This document shows positions 57,898 through 64,000 of a stretch of DNA of 64,000 nucleotides, piece by piece. The translations under genes were made by a program, and so were the position numbers. Source of the DNA: DRPG01 sp964655065. GTDB taxonomy: Bacteria > Myxococcota_A > UBA796 > GCA-2862545. Positions within the stretch are counted from its first letter, which is position 1. Each line of letters opens with the position of its first letter. The notes under the pieces are model-generated. The model was not told the DNA's origin, ran no database searches, and saw only the letters and a list, made by a program, of their open reading frames with translations. The DNA lies in assembly GCA_964655065.1 (NCBI GenBank), contig CAZZLC010000032.1, positions 16,273-80,272 on the forward strand. The letters are read 5' to 3'.

Positions 57898-59553
57898 ATG
57901 CAGAAGACGTGGATGGTTCTGGGCGCGTTGGTCGGCGGGTGCGTCGTGCCGGAAGCGGGCATCGATGACCCGCCGGACGTGGGTTCTCCGTCGCTCGATA
58001 CGGGCGACGTCGAGCCGGTCGATGTCGACAACGATGGCGACGGGTTCTTTGCCTCGGTCGACTGCAACGACGACGACCCGCTGATCAACCCCGACGCCGT
58101 CGAGGCCTGCGATGGCATCGACAACGACTGTTCCACCGTCGTCGACGACGGCGACGGAGTGGCCTCGATCGCCACCGCCGACGCCGCCGAGCTCTACGCC
58201 ACGCTCGACGAGGCCGTCGCCGATGCGATCGAAGCCCCGGGCTCCACGGTCGACCTGTGCCCGGGCACCCTCGTCGTCAGCTCGTTCACCTTGGGCGACG
58301 GCGACGATGTCACGCTGGCCGGAGTGGGTGGAAGCGCCGAGACGCTCTTGCTCGCCGACAACAACCTCACGCTCGCCACCCTGACCGAGGATGCCTCGCT
58401 CACCGTGATTGGCGCCACCGTGTCGAGCTCCGCGCAGCGCGCCTTCGTGGTGGCCGACGAGGCCACCCTCACCCTCGTCGACTCGGTCATCACCGAGAAC
58501 CCTGGGGGCGCCGTGCTGGTCGCCGAGGGTGCCGAAGGAGCGACCGTCACCGCTCGGGGCACCACCTTCGAGGACAACGTCGTCACGGGCCGTGGCGGTG
58601 CCATCCTGGCCGAAGGTCGCGCCTTCGACGTGGTCATCGAGGAGAGCGAGACGGGCCCGAGCCGCTTCGTGGCCAACGGTGCCGACCAGGGCGGCGCCAT
58701 CGCCATCGTCAACCGCGCCGGCGCCCAGCTCCCCAACCGGCGCATCGATCTGGGCGGCGGGGTCACCTTCGACAACAACACCGCCGCCACCTCGGGGGGC
58801 GCGATCTTCGCCCAGGTCGCGACCTTCGAGCTCGACGACGTCACGTTCACCGGCAACCAGGCGACCGACGCGGGCGGCGCGTTCGACCTCACGCTGGGCG
58901 TGGTGACCGCGTCCGACACGCTGATCCAGAACAGCGAGGCCCGAATTGGCGGCGCCATCGTGCTGGACGAGATCGGACTGTCGCTGTTCTCGGGCACGGG
59001 CGACAACGTCGCGCTCTCCAACAACACGGCCAGCGACGCCGGCGGCGCGATCAGCGGCGGCGGCTTCGTGAGCGGGCTCACCCTCGACGGCAACCAGGCG
59101 GCGCTGGGCGGGGCCGTGCACGTGCCATCCGGAGCCTTCCTCACCCTCGAGACGGTCGCCTTCGACTCGAACACCGGCATCCAGGGCGGTGGGCTGTTCT
59201 GCTCTGACGACACCGACGTCGACCTCGTCGACGCGACGTTCACCCTGAACGAAGCCCTGACCGAGTTCGTCGCACCCGGGACCCCGCCCGTGCCCCTCCC
59301 GGTGCCCGACGTGGTCGAGTTCGAGTACGCGGGCCTCGGTGGCGCGGCATTCCTGGGTCTGGGGGCGGAGCTCTCGGCCACGACGACCGACTTCGGCATC
59401 GATCTCACCGCCGACGGCGGCGCCGACACCGACAACCGACCCGGCGACGTGTTCGTGCGGGCCTTCGAGCCTGGCGCGAACCACGAGCAGTTCGACGGCG
59501 TGGCCGACGTGCTCTGCCGCGACACCGGCTGCTCGCTCGTCACCACCAACTGA
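57898..59553 (+). CDS. Lipoprotein with MopE-like metal-binding motif and Pmp-like beta-helix
   Basis: A 551-residue lipoprotein with lipobox LVGGC (MQKTWMVLGALVGGC) and GGAGGGG 4 bases before the ATG. Residues 40-90 hold a myxobacterial putative metal-binding motif (DNDGDGFFASVDCNDDD, then ACDGIDNDC). A right-handed beta-helix of repeats such as GGAIFAQVATFEL, GGAIVLDE and FTGN/FDNN turns follows, matching the GGA(I/L/V) and FxxN motifs of chlamydial-type Pmp repeats. It ends CRDTGCSLVTTN. Probably on the outer surface. In tandem with a shorter paralogue. Confidence 0.82.
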   Translation: MQKTWMVLGALVGGCVVPEAGIDDPPDVGSPSLDTGDVEPVDVDNDGDGFFASVDCNDDDPLINPDAVEACDGIDNDCSTVVDDGDGVASIATADAAELYATLDEAVADAIEAPGSTVDLCPGTLVVSSFTLGDGDDVTLAGVGGSAETLLLADNNLTLATLTEDASLTVIGATVSSSAQRAFVVADEATLTLVDSVITENPGGAVLVAEGAEGATVTARGTTFEDNVVTGRGGAILAEGRAFDVVIEESETGPSRFVANGADQGGAIAIVNRAGAQLPNRRIDLGGGVTFDNNTAATSGGAIFAQVATFELDDVTFTGNQATDAGGAFDLTLGVVTASDTLIQNSEARIGGAIVLDEIGLSLFSGTGDNVALSNNTASDAGGAISGGGFVSGLTLDGNQAALGGAVHVPSGAFLTLETVAFDSNTGIQGGGLFCSDDTDVDLVDATFTLNEALTEFVAPGTPPVPLPVPDVVEFEYAGLGGAAFLGLGAELSATTTDFGIDLTADGGADTDNRPGDVFVRAFEPGANHEQFDGVADVLCRDTGCSLVTTN

Positions 59554-59610
59554 CGCCGCGGATTTCCTCCGGTCCGCGCCGCGATGCGGTACGTGGGCCC
59601 CGGAGGAGCG

Positions 59611-61011
59611 ATGCGGATCTGGTGGCTCGGGCTCGGGGTGGCGTGCGTGACCGACGCCGAGGTCGACCGAGCCCTCGACCGCGACGGTGACGGCTTCCGC
59701 ACCGCGGAGGCCGGCGGCCGCGACTGCGACGACAGCTCAGCGGCCATCTTTCCCGGCGCGCCGGAGCAGTGCGGCGACGGGATCGACAACAACTGCGACG
59801 GTGCGGTCGACGACTTCGGGCTCGACGACGCTCCCTGGTTCGAGGATGCCGACGGCGACGGAGCCGGGCGCGACGACCGCGTGCGTCGCGCGTGCCCCGG
59901 GTCCCAGGCCCTGGCGGCGGGCGGGTGGTCGCTGGTCGGCGGCGACTGCGACGACACCGACGCGACCGTGGGGCCGGGAGCCTTCGAGGCGTGCGACGGC
60001 GTCGACAACGACTGCGACAGCGTCGTGGACGAGATCGTCGCCGCCGCGACCACCCCCGACGGCACCCGCTATGCCACGGTCGACGAGGGAGTCGCCGCCG
60101 CTCTGTCGTCCGGTCTGCCGCTCGGTGTCTGCGAAGGCACCCACGACGTGTCGACCGTCTTCGTCGAGAACGGAGAGGAGCTGGAGCTCATCGGGGTGGG
60201 GTCGGAGCGCGCCATCCTCGTGGGTCCGCCGAGCGGGCGCTTCGTCGATGCCAGCGGGGGTTCTGTGCGGCTCGCTGGCGTCACGATTCGCGGTGCCACA
60301 GTCGGCACGGCGATCCACGCGTCGGGGTCGACCCAGCTCACCATCGAGGGCTGCGAGATCCGCGACGCCGAGACCGGGGTTCACCTCGAGGACGAGGTGG
60401 TGGCCACCTTCGTCGGCGGTGGCCTCGTCGCCAACGGTAGCGGCACCCCGGGCTCCGGGGGCCTCGTGGTGACCGGCGGCACGGTCACGCTCGACGGCGT
60501 CGTGCTGCGAAGCAACCACGGCCTCGACGGTGGCGGTGCGTCGGTGACCGGCGGCGCGGTCACCATCCTGGCCAGCCAGTTCGTGGACAACCAGGCCGAC
60601 CGCGGCGGCGGTCTCTATGCCGACCTGCCACCAGGGGAGGAGCTGTCGATCGACGGCACCAGCTTCCAGGTCAACCACGCAGGCAGCGGTGGCGGCATCT
60701 TCGTCGCCGGACTCGCGAGCCTTCGGGACACCGCGATCACCGACCAGACCGCGACCATCGGCGCCGGTCTGTACGTGGCCGGCGGTGTCGTCACGCTCGA
60801 CGGGAGGTGCGAGGTCCGGCGCAACGTGGCCACGGATCGCAGCGGCGCTGCCCACGTCGCGCTCGGCTCACTCGTGATCGAGGGTGCCAACTTCGGAGTC
60901 GGCACCACCAACAACTTCCCGGAAGACATCCGCTCGGCCGACGGCTCCACGAGCACGTCGCTCGGCACGGAGGCCTGGGCCACCTGCACCAACACGGGCT
61001 GCTCTCCTTGA
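59611..61011 (+). CDS. Second lipoprotein with metal-binding motif and Pmp-like beta-helix (paralogue)
   Basis: A 466-residue protein starting at 59611 with GGAGGA upstream. Lipobox LGVAC follows a short signal. Two metal-binding motifs are present (DRDGDGFRTAEAGGRDCDDS with CGDGIDNNCDG, then GDCDDTDATVG with CDGVDNDCD). A beta-helix region follows with GGASVTGG, GGGLYADL, GGGIFVAG and VDNQ/VNHA turns, ending CTNTGCSP like its neighbour. The shared order and ending show tandem duplication with divergence. Confidence 0.82.
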   Translation: MRIWWLGLGVACVTDAEVDRALDRDGDGFRTAEAGGRDCDDSSAAIFPGAPEQCGDGIDNNCDGAVDDFGLDDAPWFEDADGDGAGRDDRVRRACPGSQALAAGGWSLVGGDCDDTDATVGPGAFEACDGVDNDCDSVVDEIVAAATTPDGTRYATVDEGVAAALSSGLPLGVCEGTHDVSTVFVENGEELELIGVGSERAILVGPPSGRFVDASGGSVRLAGVTIRGATVGTAIHASGSTQLTIEGCEIRDAETGVHLEDEVVATFVGGGLVANGSGTPGSGGLVVTGGTVTLDGVVLRSNHGLDGGGASVTGGAVTILASQFVDNQADRGGGLYADLPPGEELSIDGTSFQVNHAGSGGGIFVAGLASLRDTAITDQTATIGAGLYVAGGVVTLDGRCEVRRNVATDRSGAAHVALGSLVIEGANFGVGTTNNFPEDIRSADGSTSTSLGTEAWATCTNTGCSP

Positions 61012-61020
61012 GCGGAGGGC

Positions 61021-62928
61021 TCAGGTGCGCTCGAACACGGTCCAGGCGAGGGCATCGTCGACGTCGTTGGACAGCGTGACGATCACGAGCACACGATGAT
61101 CGTTGGCCGCGATGGCCGCTTCGCGCGGCTCGAGCCCGAGCCCCTGTGGGTCGAAGCCCGCGAGGGTGACCGTCGTCAGGGAGCCGGTGGACGGGCCCCA
61201 CAGGAGCCGCAGCTCGCGCGGCCCCGTGACGGGCTCGGTGACCGCCGCGACGAACCACTCTCCGTCGACCTCGACGACATCGGCCTGCGCAAAGGCGTCC
61301 GTCGACGGCACCTGCGCGTCCGGCTGGCCGGGGCGCACGATCCGAACCCCCGGGGCACCGGCGACCACCTCGGCCCGAAGCTGCTCGCGCTGGCGAGCCA
61401 TCGAGACGGGGTCGGGGTCGTCGATGGGACCCGAGAGGGTCGGCGGGGCGACACTCGCGGCGAAGGACCGGCAGCCCGCCGCCCCGCATCCCGACGCCAC
61501 GGCATCGGCGTCGACGAAGCAGGTGGCGGACGCCCCGGAGAGCGTGCCCAGCGCCGAGTCTCCGCCGTCGGTGAAGAGGAAGAGCTCCGATCCCGCACAC
61601 GTCGCGAGCACGAGGCCGTCCTCGAGCTCGCGCACGTCGGCGGCCACCGGACTCGCTGGGGACGGAATGGCGGCAGAGACCTCGCTGAAGGACGCGAGGT
61701 TGCCCGTGCCGGTCTCGAGGGTGCCGAGCGAGACGGTGAGCTCCTGCCCGTCGCCCGTGGCCAGGCCCATCACCACCCCCGCTGACATCCGAGCCAGCCC
61801 CAGCGCAGGTCCAGGGGTGCCGGACCGCTCACCGAACGGCGTCCGCGCGTCGAGCGGTAAGGCGAACGGCCCGAGCTCGTCGTCGAACAGCGCGACGAGG
61901 ACCGTGTTCGCGACGACGGGCAAGGTAGGAGAGCCGACCTCGGCCACGGTCGCCGTCACGACGAACCCGTCGTCGACGGTGACCACCCTGGGGGTGCGAG
62001 GCTCGACCAGCGCAAAGTCCCCGAACGCCCAGCTCGCCTGATCCTCGAAGCCGTCGCAGTTCTGATCCAGCAGGTCGCCCAGTCGCTCGAGCCCGTCGGG
62101 GTTCACGAAGCTACGGTCGTCGTCGCAGTCCCCGGGCCGAGCCCCGAACGAAACCTCGTAGAACACCTCGTATGCCTGGTAGGCGTCGAGGTCTTCGTCG
62201 CGGACGAAACCGTCTCCATCGGCGTCGAAGTCATTGTCGCCGGCACAGTCGGCGTCGACTCCGTCGTAGGGAACGTCCGGCGCGCCCGGAAACACCGTGG
62301 CGGGATCGACCGCCAGCCCGTCGTCAGGGAGGTCGAGGCAGTCGGTGTCGCGTTCGTAGCCATCGCCGTCGGCATCGGAGTCGTTCGACCCGTCACAGTC
62401 GGAGTCGATGCCGTCGTAGGGGACCTCCTCGGGCGAGCCAGGGAAGACCGACGGGTCCTCGTCGTTGCAGTCCCCGTAGATCGGGACGAAACGAGCGCCC
62501 GACGAGGCTTGGTACTCGGCAACGAGCGTCGGGGTGGCCACCAAGGCCATCACGCCGTCTCGATCGAAGTCGAAGTCGTTGTCGCGAGCGCAGTCGGCGT
62601 CGATCCCGTCGTAAGGCTCGTCCGGCTTGCCGGGGGCGATGTCGGCATTGGTGTCGTTGCAGTCGTCACCGCCTACTCGGGAGGCGCGAAACCCGTCACC
62701 GTCCACGTCGGCGAGGTCACCGTTGCCCTGACAGTCGTTGTCGACGCCGTCGTAGGGCACCTCGGTCCGACCAGGATAGATCTCCGGGTCGTTGTCGTTG
62801 CAGTCGCCCTCGCCGACCGTCACGCCGTCACCGTCTTCGTCGCGGGATTGCAGCTGGGCGTCGAGCTCCGCTTCGGTCACGTAGGTGCAGCCGCCGAGGG
62901 CCAACCACAACCAAGCGGTGCTGTGCAT
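61021..62928 (-). CDS. Lipoprotein with five metal-binding-motif repeats and C-terminal propeller-like domain
   Basis: A 635-residue protein. The start at 62928 has GGGAG 7 bases upstream and a lipobox (MHSTAWLWLALGGC). Residues 30-290 hold about five MopE-like repeats of the form DGDGV...GDCNDNDPEIYPG...PYDGVDNDC. Residues 300-635 are beta-rich with VDGEWFVAAV- and DDGFVVTATV-type strands, like a propeller. It shares the N-terminal TEAELDAQL-type start with the preceding paralogue (TDAEVDRAL). It converges on the beta-helix gene pair. Confidence 0.82.
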   Translation of the reverse strand: MHSTAWLWLALGGCTYVTEAELDAQLQSRDEDGDGVTVGEGDCNDNDPEIYPGRTEVPYDGVDNDCQGNGDLADVDGDGFRASRVGGDDCNDTNADIAPGKPDEPYDGIDADCARDNDFDFDRDGVMALVATPTLVAEYQASSGARFVPIYGDCNDEDPSVFPGSPEEVPYDGIDSDCDGSNDSDADGDGYERDTDCLDLPDDGLAVDPATVFPGAPDVPYDGVDADCAGDNDFDADGDGFVRDEDLDAYQAYEVFYEVSFGARPGDCDDDRSFVNPDGLERLGDLLDQNCDGFEDQASWAFGDFALVEPRTPRVVTVDDGFVVTATVAEVGSPTLPVVANTVLVALFDDELGPFALPLDARTPFGERSGTPGPALGLARMSAGVVMGLATGDGQELTVSLGTLETGTGNLASFSEVSAAIPSPASPVAADVRELEDGLVLATCAGSELFLFTDGGDSALGTLSGASATCFVDADAVASGCGAAGCRSFAASVAPPTLSGPIDDPDPVSMARQREQLRAEVVAGAPGVRIVRPGQPDAQVPSTDAFAQADVVEVDGEWFVAAVTEPVTGPRELRLLWGPSTGSLTTVTLAGFDPQGLGLEPREAAIAANDHRVLVIVTLSNDVDDALAWTVFERT

Positions 62929-62992
62929 CGTCACTCCCACCCCGAGGCTTCTGCAAGACGTGTCATACCCCGCTCGCTCGGCCACGGCACGT

Positions 62993-63742
62993 TCACCCGC
63001 CTGCGGCGCCGCTCTTCGCGAGGTGTAGGAAGTGCTCGACGTTGCCGGAGCGGGCGCCGGCGACCGGGGAGTCGGTTCCGGACAGCACCACGAACCCTGC
63101 CGCCTCGCACCGCGCCCTGCGCTCGGCAATCGCCGCCTCGCGGGCCTCGGTGTCCCGCACGCGTCCCCCCGTGCCGACGTGCTCGCGCCCGACCTCGAAC
63201 TGCGGCTTGACGAGGAGCACCGCGTGGCCATCCGGCGCGAGGATGCGGTGGATGGCGTCGATGACCTTGTCCACCGAGATGAACGAGAGGTCCGCGAGGA
63301 CCCAGTCGACGGGATCGGGGAGCGCCTCGAGGTAGCGGACGTTGACGCCGTCCATCACCACGGTGCGTGGGTCCCGCGCCACCCGCTCGTGAAGCAGGCC
63401 CCGCCCGACGTCGATGGCATAGACCTTCGCGATGCCGCGACGAAGCAGCACCTGGGTGAAGCCGCCGGTGCTCGCGCCCAGGTCGGCGGCCACCTTGCCT
63501 TCGACGTCGATCCCCCAAGCGGTGAGCACGGGGTCGAGCTTGAGCGCACCCCGGCTCACCCAGCCCGGGTCGGGGCGGCGAAGCGCAACCTGACGCTCGA
63601 CGTCGACCTGCGCGGCCACCTTGGTCACCGGCAGGCCGTCGACCAGCACGTCACCGGCCTCGATGAGCTCGCGGGCCCGGTGACGCGCCGGCGCGAGCCC
63701 CCGGTCGACGAGGAGGCGGTCGAGCCGCACCTTGCGTCCCAC
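62993..63742 (-). CDS. tlyA: TlyA-type rRNA methyltransferase (hemolysin A family)
   Basis: A 249-residue protein. An N-terminal S4 RNA-binding domain (RLDRLLVDRGLAPARHRARE with DVLVDG) is followed by a Rossmann methyltransferase domain with the FtsJ-type SAM motif VAADLGASTGGFTQVLL and the catalytic KPQFEVG segment. TlyA methylates 2'-O of 16S and 23S rRNA and affects capreomycin sensitivity in mycobacteria. GTG start 2 bases after the ispA-like stop, so they are in one transcript, a common pairing. Confidence 0.93.
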   Translation of the reverse strand: MGRKVRLDRLLVDRGLAPARHRARELIEAGDVLVDGLPVTKVAAQVDVERQVALRRPDPGWVSRGALKLDPVLTAWGIDVEGKVAADLGASTGGFTQVLLRRGIAKVYAIDVGRGLLHERVARDPRTVVMDGVNVRYLEALPDPVDWVLADLSFISVDKVIDAIHRILAPDGHAVLLVKPQFEVGREHVGTGGRVRDTEAREAAIAERRARCEAAGFVVLSGTDSPVAGARSGNVEHFLHLAKSGAAGG

Positions 63743-63744
63743 AG

Positions 63745-64000
63745 TCAGACCTTGCGCTGCACCGTGTAGCCGGCCATCGACTCGAGCACCTCGGGACGAG
63801 GCAGCCGGCGCGCCGCCTCGAGGGCGCGCTGCTCGGTCTCCTCGGCGAGACTCCGCGTGGCGTCGATGCCAATCGCGCGGACCACACTGGGAGAGTCATC
63901 GTCTTCGCCGGCATCGAGCAGGTCGTCCACCAGCTGGAACCCGAGGCCCACCGCCTCCCCGTAGGTGCCGAGGGTGGCCAGCGTCTCGGGATCCGCGCCG
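63745..64000 (-). CDS. ispA: Polyprenyl (farnesyl/geranylgeranyl) diphosphate synthase, C-terminal part
   Basis: Only the last 84 codons are in the window; the gene continues past the right edge. The second aspartate-rich motif of trans-prenyltransferases is clear (GLGFQLVDDLLDAGEDDD, the DDxxD-like magnesium site). The closing helices (AIGIDATRSLAEETEQRALE) match the family's KxTxPxLxGxxxA-type tail region in altered form. The exact chain length of the product cannot be told from this end. Confidence 0.88.
   Translation of the reverse strand, partial: GADPETLATLGTYGEAVGLGFQLVDDLLDAGEDDDSPSVVRAIGIDATRSLAEETEQRALEAARRLPRPEVLESMAGYTVQRKV

Overview
This is a GC-rich bacterial segment that looks like a flagellated member of the Myxococcota (deltaproteobacterial type). 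Two lines of evidence support this. A 17 kb flagellar block sits among families typical of myxobacteria: Ser/Thr kinases with HRDVS catalytic loops, thrombospondin type-3 calcium-repeat proteins, MopE-like metal-binding-motif lipoproteins and Cys-TM-Arg tails of the MYXO-CTERM type. No rRNA, insertion sequence, prophage or CRISPR array was seen. The placement below phylum level is open.

Flagellar region (1-24174). On the + strand: flgI (cut by the left edge), a FlgJ-M23 peptidase fusion, flgM, flgN, flgK, flgL, flagellin, fliD, fliS and a small fliT-position gene. Then comes a membrane Ser/Thr kinase and a tightly coupled four-gene unit: a tiny MYXO-CTERM protein, a PilZ-like protein, a beta-barrel and a TPR protein. 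A minus-strand block follows: CPBP-family membrane protein, lipoprotein, membrane protein, CsgG/FlgO-like TPR protein and a HAMP-PilZ c-di-GMP receptor. Divergent from the last gene is the basal-body operon flgB-flgC-fliE-fliF-fliG-fliH-fliI. Four sites share one sigma-28-like layout (TAAA-like box, 15 bases, CCGAT-type box), before flgM, fliD, flgB and the HAMP-PilZ gene. This suggests that class-3 flagellar expression also drives the c-di-GMP receptor.

Central region (24184-46776). Envelope and metabolic genes: a phosphate-porin-like barrel, an OmpA protein coupled to a large calcium-repeat protein, a DUF481 barrel, an EAL-HDOD protein, a YghU-type GST, a propeller lipoprotein, a TlpA-type thioredoxin, GdhA, a four-gene minus-strand set built around a double-domain HtrA protease, GlnS with a GatB/YqeY tail, and an HNH nuclease with a small coupled partner.

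tRNA island (47019-48200). A canonical tRNA-Arg(TCG) is followed on the minus strand by three tRNA-like genes with intact acceptor, D and T arms but abnormal anticodon arms. Between them lie a 42-codon ORF with a very strong Shine-Dalgarno site and two tandem cUUCGg hairpins. Two related terminator hairpins lie upstream. This is the most unusual part of the window.

Right region (48201-64000). A MATE exporter, two uncharacterised secreted proteins, an orphan CpaA-type prepilin peptidase, a second Ser/Thr kinase, a decaprenyl-phosphate phosphoribosyltransferase-like UbiA protein, an S41 protease, three metal-binding-motif lipoproteins (two with Pmp-like beta-helix repeats), then tlyA and ispA (cut by the right edge).
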